Shown piece after piece: positions 7,717 to 14,255 of a stretch of DNA of 21,489 nucleotides. The translations under genes were made by a program, and so were the position numbers. Position 1 is the first letter of the stretch, and each line of letters opens with the position of its first letter. The DNA is from Actinomycetes bacterium (lineage in GTDB: Bacteria > Actinomycetota > Acidimicrobiia > Acidimicrobiales > CADCSY01), in contig JAODBP010000140.1 of assembly GCA_025464025.1 (NCBI GenBank), positions 1 through 21,489 of the forward strand, in the 5' to 3' direction. Under the pieces are notes generated by a model. The model had not been told where the DNA came from, made no database searches, and saw nothing but the letters and a program-made list of their open reading frames with translations.

Positions 7717-8202
7717 ATGCGGCACACCCACGTCGACTCCCCGATCGGGCGCCTGCTGCTCGTCGGCCGGCCCGGCGTGCTCACCGGGCTGTACGTCGCC
7801 GACCACGAGGGCTGTCGCGCCGTCGACCCATCGTGGGTGGAGGACCCCGCCCCCTTCGAGGAGGCGATCCGCCAGCTCGACGAGTACTTCGCCGGCGAGC
7901 GCACCGAGTTCGACCTCGTGCTCGAGCCTGAGGGCACGCCGTTCCAGCTCGACGTCTGGCACGCCCTGCTGGAGATCCCGTTCGGGGAGACCTGGGGCTA
8001 CGGCGAGCTGGCCCGGCACATCGGCCGGCCCACGGCGTCGAGGGCGGTGGGCGCGGCGAACGGCCGGAACCCGATCTCGATCGTCATCCCGTGCCACCGG
8101 GTGATCGGGGCCGACGGCAGCCTCACCGGCTACGGCTGGGGCACGGCCCGCAAGTCGTGGCTGCTCGAGCACGAGCAGCCCGCCGGCCGGCTCTTCGCCT
8201 GA
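7717..8202 (+). CDS. ogt: Methylated-DNA--[protein]-cysteine S-methyltransferase
   Basis: The 161-residue protein removes O6-alkyl groups from guanine (and O4 from thymine) by irreversible transfer to its own cysteine. The active site is IPCHRVIG with Cys126. It is preceded by the DNA-binding wing-helix region (TWGYGELARHIGRPTASRAVGAANGRNP, quoted in part) and followed by the conserved LTGYGWG and K-S-W-L-L-E-H end. The length matches Ogt/MGMT proteins that lack the Ada sensor domain. The sensor is instead in the divergent gene, so the two together correspond to E. coli Ada plus AlkA split differently. The ATG at 7717 starts directly at the family N-terminus (MRHTHVDSPIGRLLL). No clear ribosome site or -10 box precedes it, and the longer in-frame extension upstream covers the palindrome and is unlikely. 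Confidence 0.93.
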   Translation: MRHTHVDSPIGRLLLVGRPGVLTGLYVADHEGCRAVDPSWVEDPAPFEEAIRQLDEYFAGERTEFDLVLEPEGTPFQLDVWHALLEIPFGETWGYGELARHIGRPTASRAVGAANGRNPISIVIPCHRVIGADGSLTGYGWGTARKSWLLEHEQPAGRLFA

Positions 8203-8222
8203 CCCCGGGTTCTTCGAGAACT

Positions 8223-8253
8223 CTCACCTGGGCTTGGGGCGGGGCTCACCTGG
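8223..8253 (+). repeat. Two CTCACCTGG direct repeats 22 bp apart, probable regulator site
   Basis: CTCACCTGG occurs at 8223-8231 and again at 8245-8253, two helical turns apart, in the short gap between ogt and the PepSY gene. Direct repeats on one face of the helix are typical of OmpR/PhoB-type response regulators. A small palindrome, GTTCT tcg AGAAC (8209-8221), lies just upstream. No regulator gene is in the window. Confidence 0.5.
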
Positions 8254-8263
8254 CTCCCCGATG

Positions 8264-8301
8264 GTGGTCGTGTGCCCGACCGACGGGCACGCCACGACCA
8301 C
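8264..8301 (+). promoter_or_regulatory. Long stem-loop abutting the ribosome site of the PepSY gene
   Basis: GTGGTCGTG (8264-8272) pairs with CACGACCAC (8293-8301), and inside it TGCCCG (8273-8278) pairs with CGGGCA (8284-8289) around loop ACCGA, with a 3-nt bulge at 8290-8292. The 15-bp structure ends one base before the AGGAG ribosome site (8302-8306). It could affect translation or leader stability. The transcription start is not known, so a DNA-level operator remains possible. Confidence 0.5.
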
Positions 8302-8315
8302 AGGAGCAACTCCCG

Positions 8316-8768
8316 ATGAACCCCATGCGCAAGGCCCTGCTCGGCGGCACGATCGTCGCCTCCACCCTGGCTGGCGGTGCCCTCGGCGCCGCCCTGCTCG
8401 GCGGGACGGCCAACGCGGCCGACACCACCACGACCACGGCGGCGGCCACCGCTCCCGCCGCGGCGGCGGCAGCTGCTCCCTCTGCGGCGGGGGCCGGGGC
8501 CCCGTCGACCGACGCCCGTCCCGACCGCGACCCGAGCCAGGGCGGCCACCAGGCCAACGGCATCACCGAGACGCTGCTCACGGGTGACACGGCGACCAAG
8601 GTGAAGGAGGCGGCCCTGGCCGCCGCGCCCGGCGCCACCATCGAACGGGTCGAGACCGACGCCGAGGGCGACGCCTACGAGGCCCACATCGTGAAGGCCG
8701 ACGGCACCCACGCCACCGTGAAGCTGGACGAGAGCTTCAAGGTGACGAGCGTCGAGACCGGCCGCTAG
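8316..8768 (+). CDS. Secreted PepSY-domain protein
   Basis: The 150-residue protein has a signal peptide: a positive start (MNPMRK), a Gly/Ala/Leu-rich hydrophobic core and a likely signal peptidase I site after ANA or ANAA near residue 34-35. A low-complexity Thr/Ala/Pro linker follows (about 36-65), and then one PepSY-like domain (about 85-148: KVKEAALAAAPGATIERVE, AYEAHIVKADGTHATVKLDE and a VTSVE end). PepSY domains are found as inhibitors or regulators of extracellular proteases and as sensors next to two-component systems. Here no such gene is adjacent, so the role is open. AGGAG at 8302-8306 supports the ATG at 8316. The leader carries direct repeats and a strong stem-loop, and a GC-rich hairpin follows the stop, so it is probably a single-gene unit. 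Confidence 0.85.
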   Translation: MNPMRKALLGGTIVASTLAGGALGAALLGGTANAADTTTTTAAATAPAAAAAAAPSAAGAGAPSTDARPDRDPSQGGHQANGITETLLTGDTATKVKEAALAAAPGATIERVETDAEGDAYEAHIVKADGTHATVKLDESFKVTSVETGR

Positions 8769-8795
8769 TCGTCCTTCCCAGGGACCCTGTTGGTC

Positions 8796-8830
8796 GCCGG
8801 CGTGGATCGGTGCACCCGATCCACGCCGGC
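8796..8830 (+). terminator. Perfect 15-bp hairpin, terminator after the PepSY gene
   Basis: GCCGGCGTGGATCGG (8796-8810) and CCGATCCACGCCGGC (8816-8830) are perfectly complementary around loop TGCAC. It starts 27 nt after the stop codon and ends just before the -10 box of the next operon. There is no U-tract, as in many actinobacterial hairpin terminators. Confidence 0.75.
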
Positions 8831-8847
8831 CCGACCGGGGCCGTGCC

Positions 8848-8853
8848 TACGAT
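8848..8853 (+). promoter_or_regulatory. -10 box of a leaderless promoter for the cupin-SDR-LLM operon
   Basis: TACGAT lies exactly 7 nt before the ATG at 8861 and follows the terminator hairpin, so transcription would begin at the start codon. No -35 motif is recognisable. Confidence 0.55.
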
Positions 8854-8860
8854 CCGGCCC

Positions 8861-9781
8861 ATGACCTTCTCCGTCCGCCGCGTCGTGACCCAGGTCGACG
8901 GCGATGGCGCTGCCTTCGCGTCCGACGGCCCGCCTCCCAACATGGTGTCGGCTCCTGGCTTCGGCGTCGCCGAGCTGCTCTGGCTCGACGGCCCGCCCAC
9001 CTCGGTCGACGACGGCGGCGACCGCACCACGCCCGGCTACCCGCTCGAGCCCCCGGCCGGCGGGTTGAGCTCGCGCATCATCACCATGCCGCCGAACGGC
9101 GAGTGGCTGCGGGTCGACGGCGACGACCCCGACCACCCCGGCATGCACGCCACCGACACGCTCGACCTCATGGTCGTGCTCGACGGCGAGATCACCCTCG
9201 GCCTGCCCGACCGCGAGCTCACGGTGCGGGCCGGCGAGGCCGTCGTGCAGCAGGGGACGGCCCACCGCTGGAAGGTCAGCGGCGACCAGCCCTGCACGTA
9301 CTGGGTGACGATGGTCCGCCCCGGGCCGGGTGCAGCGGGCGACCTCTCGATCCTCGGTGGGGACAGCCCGGTCCGGCGGATCGTCACCGGCGCGCTCGTC
9401 GACGACCACGCCCCGATCGGCGTGCAGGGCGCGGGCGTCACGCTCGTCGACGTGTGGCAGACCGGCGGTCCGGTGACGGCGGTCGACCAGGGCGGCGACG
9501 TCCCGCCGCCGTGGGGGCTGGAGCCGGCCGGTGGCGGTGTCGCCCTGCGCTGGTTCGAGATGCCGGTCCACGAGGTGGGCGAGGAGGGCTGGCACACGAC
9601 GGCGACGATCGACATCGACGTCGTGCTCGCCGGCCGGGTCGCGCTCGAGCTGCCGGGAAGCCGGGTCGAGCTGGCCAAGGGCGACGTGGTCGTCCAGCGA
9701 GGCACCGACCACCGGTGGGTGCCGATCGGCGACGAGCCCATGCAGATGGCCGCCCTGATGATCGCCGTCCCCGTCCCGTGA
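8861..9781 (+). CDS. Double-cupin (bicupin) domain protein
   Basis: The 306-residue protein has two related halves, each with a cupin barrel. In the first half MHATDTLDLMVVLDGEITL is followed by an RAGEAVVQQGTAHRW block; in the second WHTTATIDIDVVLAGRVAL is followed by KGDVVVQRGTDHRW. The His of MHAT/WHTT and the His of AHRW/DHRW are candidate metal ligands. The normal second His of cupin motif 1 is replaced by Thr or Asp, so metal use is uncertain. No signal peptide is present. It is the first gene of an operon, and its stop overlaps the next start by four bases (GTGA). Cupins in such settings often bind or isomerise small oxygenated substrates, but the reaction here is unknown. The ATG at 8861 is favoured by the leaderless -10 box. 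Confidence 0.85.
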   Translation: MTFSVRRVVTQVDGDGAAFASDGPPPNMVSAPGFGVAELLWLDGPPTSVDDGGDRTTPGYPLEPPAGGLSSRIITMPPNGEWLRVDGDDPDHPGMHATDTLDLMVVLDGEITLGLPDRELTVRAGEAVVQQGTAHRWKVSGDQPCTYWVTMVRPGPGAAGDLSILGGDSPVRRIVTGALVDDHAPIGVQGAGVTLVDVWQTGGPVTAVDQGGDVPPPWGLEPAGGGVALRWFEMPVHEVGEEGWHTTATIDIDVVLAGRVALELPGSRVELAKGDVVVQRGTDHRWVPIGDEPMQMAALMIAVPVP

Positions 9782-10566
9782 GCAAGGAGCTGGAGGGCAA
9801 GGTCGCGGTCGTGGTGGGCGCCGGCCCGGGGATCGGGCGGGCGTGCGCGGTGGCCTTCGCCGAGGCCGGCGCCGACGTGGTGGTCGCCGCCCGTCGGGAG
9901 GACGCGCTGCGCGCCCTGGCCGACGAGGTGGCCACGTCCACCGGTCGGGCCGTCGAGCCGGTCGTCACCGACCTGGGCGAGGTGGCGTCCTGCCAGGCGC
10001 TGGTCGCCGCCGCCGTCGAGCGCTTCGGCGGGGTCGACGTGCTGGTGAACGTGGCGACGCTCGGCGGCGGCAACGCCCCGATCGACGAAGCCGACTGGGA
10101 CCACTGGCGGCGCTCGTTCGAGGTGAACGTGCTCGGCACGCTCGAGGTGAGCCGGTGCGCGGCGCGGTCGATGGCGGCCCGGGGCGGTGGCTCGATCGTG
10201 CAGGTGAGCACGTTCGGCACGTCGGCCAAGCCGCCCCGCCAGGCCAGCTACACGTCGACGAAGCTGGCCATGGTCAACGCCTCGCTCACCCTGGCCAAGG
10301 AGCTGGGGCGGAGCAACGTGCGAGTCAACATCGTCACGCCCGGCTACACGACCGGGCCCAACCTCGACGCGCTGTTCCAGGGCGTGGCCGATCGCACCGG
10401 CGAGTCGGCGGACGAGGTGTCGACCCGCATGGCCCGCACGGCGTCGCTGCGGCGCCACGTCGACCCCGAGGACATCGCCGAGGCCGTGCTGTTCCTCGCC
10501 TCCGACCGGGCCCGGAACATCACCGGCGTCGAGATCCCGGTCACCGCCGGTCAGAACGTCGGGTGA
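9778..10566 (+). CDS. SDR family NAD(P)-dependent oxidoreductase
   Basis: The 262-residue classical short-chain dehydrogenase has a nucleotide motif GAGPGIGRA (residues 14-22) and a catalytic Ser144-Tyr158-Lys162 triad (VQVSTFG and SYTSTK). The usual NNAG is changed to NVAT (91-94), so the structural Asn that joins the catalytic tetrad must come from elsewhere (Asn117 in FEVNVLG is in the usual place). The C-terminus has the common RHVDPEDIAEAVLFLASD and ITGVEIPV segments. The GTG start overlaps the cupin stop as GTGA, showing translational coupling, and its own stop overlaps the LLM start in the same way. It likely oxidises or reduces a carbonyl/alcohol in a pathway shared with the cupin and the F420 enzyme; the substrate is unknown. 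Confidence 0.88.
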   Translation: MSKELEGKVAVVVGAGPGIGRACAVAFAEAGADVVVAARREDALRALADEVATSTGRAVEPVVTDLGEVASCQALVAAAVERFGGVDVLVNVATLGGGNAPIDEADWDHWRRSFEVNVLGTLEVSRCAARSMAARGGGSIVQVSTFGTSAKPPRQASYTSTKLAMVNASLTLAKELGRSNVRVNIVTPGYTTGPNLDALFQGVADRTGESADEVSTRMARTASLRRHVDPEDIAEAVLFLASDRARNITGVEIPVTAGQNVG

Positions 10567-11582
10567 AGGTCCATGCGGGGATGGACCCCCGCATGCCGCT
10601 GCGGGACGTCCCGGCCTACGCCCGGCGCATCGAGGCCATGGGCTTCGACGGGCTGCACGTGGCCGAGACGGTGCACGACGCCCTCGCCGTGGCGCTGCTC
10701 GTGGCCGAGCACACCGAGCGCATCACGATCCGCACCAGCGTGGCGCTCGCCTTCGTGCGCAGCCCCACGCTCACGGCATACGCGGCGTGGGACCTCTCGG
10801 CGTTCTCGGGTGGCCGGTTCCAGCTCGGGCTCGGCACCCAGATCCGCCAGAACATCAGCGAGCGGATGGGCATGCCGTGGTCGGAGCCGGTGGCCCGCAT
10901 GCGCGAGTACCTCGACGTGCTCGACGGGCTGTACGAGGCGTTCCGCACCGGCGAGCGGCCCAAGGTCGAGGGCGACACGTACTCGGTGACCCGGCTCCAG
11001 CCCTACTTCAACCCGGGGCCCGATGCCGAGACCGTGGCGCCGCCGACATGGCTGGGCGGGGTCAACGCCGGCATCTGCGAGCTGGCCGGGGAGCGGGCCG
11101 CCGGCTTCGTCACCCACCCGACGAACTCGAACCCGCGGTACCTCGAGGCCCTGTGCCTCCCGCACCTGCGGGCCGGTGCCGACCGGGCCGGTCGGGCGAT
11201 CCCCGAGCTGGTCGTCGGCGCCACCGTGGTCACCGGTGCGACGGAGGCCGACGTGGTCGCCGAGCGGGAGCGGCAGCGGCGGATGTTCGCGTTCCTCTAC
11301 TCGACGCCGGCCTACGCCCGGACGCTCGAGCTCTACGGCTGGGACGACCTGGCCGGCGACCTCCAGGCCCTGATCCGGGCCGACCGCTGGGACGACCTCC
11401 CGGCGCTCGTCACCGACGAGCTGCTCGACACGTTGCTGCCGACCGGCACCCATGCCGAGCTGGCGCCGGTGCTCCTCGACCGCTTCGCCGGCCTCGCCGA
11501 CGGCCTGCTCCTTGGCCCCCAGCCCGCCCCCTCGAACGACGAGGGCATCGCCGCCCTCGTCGCGTCGTTGCAGCGGGGCTGA
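10563..11582 (+). CDS. LLM-class F420-dependent oxidoreductase
   Basis: The 339-residue luciferase-like monooxygenase-fold enzyme probably uses coenzyme F420. Family marks are the early MGFDGLHVAETVHD block, ITIRTSVALAFVRSP, LSAFSGGRFQLGLGTQ, and the later PTWLGGVNAGICELAGERA. It resembles the group annotated as TIGR03617-type oxidoreductases, recalled rather than searched. The GTG at 10563 forms a four-base GTGA overlap with the SDR stop and is preferred over the in-frame ATG at 10581, because residues before that ATG (VKVHAG) are the usual strand 1 of the barrel. It is the last gene of the cupin-SDR-LLM operon and is followed by a strong hairpin. F420 use fits the actinobacterial background. 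Confidence 0.88.
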   Translation: MKVHAGMDPRMPLRDVPAYARRIEAMGFDGLHVAETVHDALAVALLVAEHTERITIRTSVALAFVRSPTLTAYAAWDLSAFSGGRFQLGLGTQIRQNISERMGMPWSEPVARMREYLDVLDGLYEAFRTGERPKVEGDTYSVTRLQPYFNPGPDAETVAPPTWLGGVNAGICELAGERAAGFVTHPTNSNPRYLEALCLPHLRAGADRAGRAIPELVVGATVVTGATEADVVAERERQRRMFAFLYSTPAYARTLELYGWDDLAGDLQALIRADRWDDLPALVTDELLDTLLPTGTHAELAPVLLDRFAGLADGLLLGPQPAPSNDEGIAALVASLQRG

Positions 11583-11589
11583 CCCGATC

Positions 11590-11639
11590 GAACCGGCGAC
11601 GGATGGTGGACACATCTGTCCACCATTCGTCGCGGGTTC
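11590..11639. terminator. 50-nt hairpin, bidirectional terminator, copy 1 of a repeated element
   Basis: The arms 11590-11612 and 11617-11639 form 23 pairs (21 Watson-Crick, one G-U, one mismatch) around loop CATC. The outer part GAACCGGCGACGGAT is nearly identical to the element at 15254-15303. It lies 7 nt after the LLM stop and 7 nt before the end of the convergent nitroreductase gene, so it can serve both transcripts. Confidence 0.85.
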
Positions 11640-11646
11640 GGTAGGG

Positions 11647-12300
11647 CTAGGGCCAGAGGGGGCCGTCGACGGCGAAGTCGAGCGGGGTGCCCCAGGCGTT
11701 CTTGTAGGTGACGTCCTCGACCGCGGTGCGGGGGGCGACGCCCCACTTCCCGGTCGGGTAGCCGAAGGTCACGCACGCCGAGAAGTGCCAGCCCTGGTCG
11801 CGCGGCACGCCGAGCACGGCGAGCACCTCGGCCAGCTTGAACACCATCGCCGACGTGAGCGCGGCGCCCACGCCCTCGCCCCGGGCGGCGAGCATGGCGT
11901 TCCACACCGCGGGATAGATCGAGCCGCCCGAGGGGTCGTGCTGGGAGAAGGCGAACAGCAGGAGCGGGTAGCCCTCGAAGTGGTCGGCCAGGTGCTGGGC
12001 CGACTTCCGCACGCGGAAGAACTGCTTCGAGTCCTCCGACTCGGGGTCGGCCTCGGCCTCGGCGATGCGGGCGGCGTAGTAGTCGCTCCACAGCAGGGCC
12101 ATGCACTCCCGGTAGATCGGGCCGAGCTTCGCCTTCACGTCGGGGTCGTCGACGAGCATGAAGCGCCAGTTCTGGGCGTTGCCCCCGCTCGGGGCCCGCA
12201 CCGCGGCGTCGAGGATGCGGGCCTGCACGTCCTGGGGGATGGGCGTGTCGGACACCCGTCGCATGGCTCGGGTCGTGTACAGCGCTTCACGGAGCTCCAT
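11647..12300 (-). CDS. Nitroreductase-family protein
   Basis: The 217-residue FMN-type nitroreductase-fold protein has the phosphate-binding Arg cluster near the start (TTRAMRRVSDTPIP) and the RAPSGGNAQNWRFMLVDD block that forms the FMN pocket. A GVGAALTSAMVF helix and a C-terminal FGYPTGKWG segment complete the fold. The family reduces nitro compounds, quinones or enones, or acts in flavin-linked dehydrogenation. The substrate is unknown. The ATG at 12300 starts the conserved region; the longer upstream extension would run into the divergent gene. It is divergent from the metallo-beta-lactamase-fold gene and shares a symmetric -10 region with it, so the two are probably expressed together. 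Confidence 0.88.
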   Translation of the reverse strand: MELREALYTTRAMRRVSDTPIPQDVQARILDAAVRAPSGGNAQNWRFMLVDDPDVKAKLGPIYRECMALLWSDYYAARIAEAEADPESEDSKQFFRVRKSAQHLADHFEGYPLLLFAFSQHDPSGGSIYPAVWNAMLAARGEGVGAALTSAMVFKLAEVLAVLGVPRDQGWHFSACVTFGYPTGKWGVAPRTAVEDVTYKNAWGTPLDFAVDGPLWP

Positions 12301-12308
12301 GGCCCGGC

Positions 12309-12318
12309 ACCGTACTGT
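12309..12318. promoter_or_regulatory. Symmetric bidirectional -10 element for the nitroreductase and MBL-fold genes
   Basis: The plus sequence ACCGTACTGT reads ACAGTACGGT on the other strand. It holds a plus -10 box TACTGT (12313-12318) and a minus -10 box TACGGT (12314-12309) sharing TA. The minus box is 8 nt from the ATG at 12300 (leaderless). The plus transcript would have a leader of roughly 20 nt with GAGGG/GGAG before the ATG at 12344. Confidence 0.6.
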
Positions 12319-12343
12319 TGGCGAGCGGACAGAGGGGGAGGGC

Positions 12344-13288
12344 ATGGGGTCGCAGTTGGAGCGCAAGCGGTTGAGCGAGCACGTCTACGCCGCCGAGCAG
12401 TCGGAGAAGGGGCTGGGCTGGTCGAACTCCGGCCTGGTCACGGCCGGCGGCGGGCTGGTGGTCGACACGCTCTACGACCTGAAGCTCACGCAGCAGATGC
12501 TCGACCTCTACGCCGAGGTGCACCCGGCGGCGCCGAGCCGGCTGGTCAACACCCACCACAACGGCGACCACTGCTGGGGCAACCAGCTGTTCCCCGGTGC
12601 CGAGATCATCGCCCACCGGGGCTGCGTCGAGCGGTTCGCCGCCTTCGCGCCCGCCGGGGCCGAGGCCATCCGCACCATGGTCGACCCGCCCGTCCACCTC
12701 CGCGACCTCCACGAGGAGATGGCGCCGTTCGACTTCAGCGAGGTCGTGCTCACCCCGCCGACCCACGTGATCGACGGCGACCTCACGCTCGACCTCGACG
12801 GCGTGCGGGTCGACCTGCTCCACGTCGGCCCGGCCCACACCGAGGGCGACCTGATCGTGCACCTGCCCGACGAGGGCGTGGTGCTGTGCGGCGACGTGCT
12901 CTTCCACCGCTGCGCACCGATCGGCTGGGAGGGCTCGACCGATCGTTGGATCGCCGCCCTCCGGCGCATCGAGGACCTGGCGCCCGAGCACGTGGTCCCG
13001 GGGCACGGCCCGCTGTGCGGCGTCGAGGGCGTGGCCTCGGCTCGCCGCTACCAGGAAGACGTGCAGCGTGCCGCTACCGACGGGTGGGAGGCCGGCAAGA
13101 CGGTGCTCGAGACGTGCGCCGACATCGACCTCGGCCCGTTCGCCGACTGGGACGAGCCGTGGCGCCTGGCCGCCAACGTGCACCGGGTGTACCGCGAGTG
13201 CGAGGGGGCCGGGTGGGACGACCCCTACGACGCGGCCCAGGTGATGACCGACGTGCGCACGCTGAAGGAGCGGTTCGCCTCGTCGTAG
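12344..13288 (+). CDS. MBL-fold (metallo-beta-lactamase superfamily) hydrolase
   Basis: The 314-residue protein has the superfamily metal site, starting with THHNGDHCWGN (His71, Asn73, Asp75, His76). Then come GPAHTEGD (third-motif His), CGDVLF (bridging Asp) and VVPGHGP (last His). Position 73, normally the second His of the HxHxDH motif, is Asn, so one metal-1 ligand is changed. This variant also occurs in a recognisable group of MBL-fold hydrolases, so it may be a subgroup trait rather than a lesion. The C-terminal helical extension (about 225-310) is longer than in minimal family members. Purine-rich GAGGGGGAGGG supports the ATG at 12344. It is divergent from the nitroreductase; the substrate is unknown. 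Confidence 0.87.
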   Translation: MGSQLERKRLSEHVYAAEQSEKGLGWSNSGLVTAGGGLVVDTLYDLKLTQQMLDLYAEVHPAAPSRLVNTHHNGDHCWGNQLFPGAEIIAHRGCVERFAAFAPAGAEAIRTMVDPPVHLRDLHEEMAPFDFSEVVLTPPTHVIDGDLTLDLDGVRVDLLHVGPAHTEGDLIVHLPDEGVVLCGDVLFHRCAPIGWEGSTDRWIAALRRIEDLAPEHVVPGHGPLCGVEGVASARRYQEDVQRAATDGWEAGKTVLETCADIDLGPFADWDEPWRLAANVHRVYRECEGAGWDDPYDAAQVMTDVRTLKERFASS

Positions 13289-13331
13289 CGGGTCGGGGTC
13301 GCCTTCCGCTTCGGGGCGGGACCAGGCCAGT

Positions 13332-13374
13332 CGGCCTCTCGGCACTGTTCTTCTGGAGGACTGCTGGAGAGCCG
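13332..13374. terminator. Imperfect hairpin between convergent MBL and EamA genes
   Basis: CGGC c TCTC (13332-13340) pairs with GAGAGCCG (13367-13374) with one bulged C, and weaker pairing continues inside. It lies between the MBL-fold stop (13288) and the EamA stop (13379). It is far less regular than the other hairpins in the window, so the call is tentative. Confidence 0.35.
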
Positions 13375-13378
13375 GCGA

Positions 13379-14248
13379 TCAGTCGACCACCGCCGGCTGC
13401 GGTCGGCGCATCACCAGCACCAGGCCGACCACCAGCAGCACGGCGGCCGGGTAGGTGCCCGCCGGTGGGTGCTCGCCGAACCACCACCAGGCGAGCAGTG
13501 ACGCGCCGATGATCTCGAACAGGATCGACACCGACACCAGCACGGCGCCCAGCCGTTGGAGCACGGCGTTGATCAGGGTGTGGCCGAGGAGCTGGGGGCC
13601 GACGGTGATGGCGACGATCCAGCCCCAGGTGGCGGCGTGGTCGGGCACCAGGTCGGTGCCCGACACGAGCCCGGCCACGAGCAGGGCGACCGCCGCGGTC
13701 CCGTAGCAGCCGGTGGTGTACGTCGCGTTCGGGACGGTGCGGCGGACGTCGGCGCCGATGTGGACGTAGGCGGCGGCCAGCACGCCGCCGGCCAGGGCCA
13801 GCACGTCGCCGAAGACGGCCCGGCCCGAGATCGTCACGTCGACGCCGGTGATGGCGAGCGCGCCGACCATGGCCACGCCGATGCCGGCCCAGGTCCGCCG
13901 GTCGACCCGCTCGCGGCTCATGAGGGCAGCCCACACCGGCTGGGTCGCCACCAGCGCGACGGACGACGAGACCGACGTGTAGGAGAGGCTCGAGATCCAG
14001 GCGGCGAAGTGGGCGGCGAGCAGGAGACCGGCCAGGGCGATGCGCCGCCGCTCGATCGGTCCCGCCGTCGCCGGGCGGGCGAACGGGGCCAGCACGCCAG
14101 TTGCCAGGGCCGTGCGCCAGAAGGCGAGCAGGAGGCTCGGTGCGGCCGCTTCCCGGATCAGGGGCGCCGAGGTCGAGACGGCGGCGACGGCCACGGCCAG
14201 CAGGAGGAGGTCGGATCCCCGACGCCGGTCGCGCACCTGGGCCATCAT
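13379..14248 (-). CDS. EamA-family drug/metabolite transporter
   Basis: The 289-residue integral membrane protein has about ten hydrophobic helices arranged as two EamA repeats. The first includes LLLAVAVAAVSTSAPLIRE and a FWRTALATGVLAP segment; the second includes FGDVLALAGGVLAAAYVHIG and an LGHTLINAVLQRLGAVLVS segment. The usual conserved helix-end motif SLSYTSVSSSVALVATQPVWAALM (quoted in part) is present. Such proteins export metabolites, amino acids or drugs; the substrate is not predictable. The start is uncertain: ATG codons lie at 14257, 14248 and 14245, and I use 14248. With the 14257 start the start codon would overlap that of the divergent lipoprotein gene on the other strand. Longer N-terminal extensions run antisense to that gene and are spurious. 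Confidence 0.87.
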   Translation of the reverse strand: MMAQVRDRRRGSDLLLLAVAVAAVSTSAPLIREAAAPSLLLAFWRTALATGVLAPFARPATAGPIERRRIALAGLLLAAHFAAWISSLSYTSVSSSVALVATQPVWAALMSRERVDRRTWAGIGVAMVGALAITGVDVTISGRAVFGDVLALAGGVLAAAYVHIGADVRRTVPNATYTTGCYGTAAVALLVAGLVSGTDLVPDHAATWGWIVAITVGPQLLGHTLINAVLQRLGAVLVSVSILFEIIGASLLAWWWFGEHPPAGTYPAAVLLVVGLVLVMRRPQPAVVD

Positions 14249-14255
14249 GCCCGGC

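Noticed and set aside
8410..8500. Thr/Ala-rich low-complexity stretch in the PepSY gene as a possible tandem repeat
   Set aside because: Codons vary and no fixed repeat unit exists. It is an ordinary flexible linker after a signal peptide.
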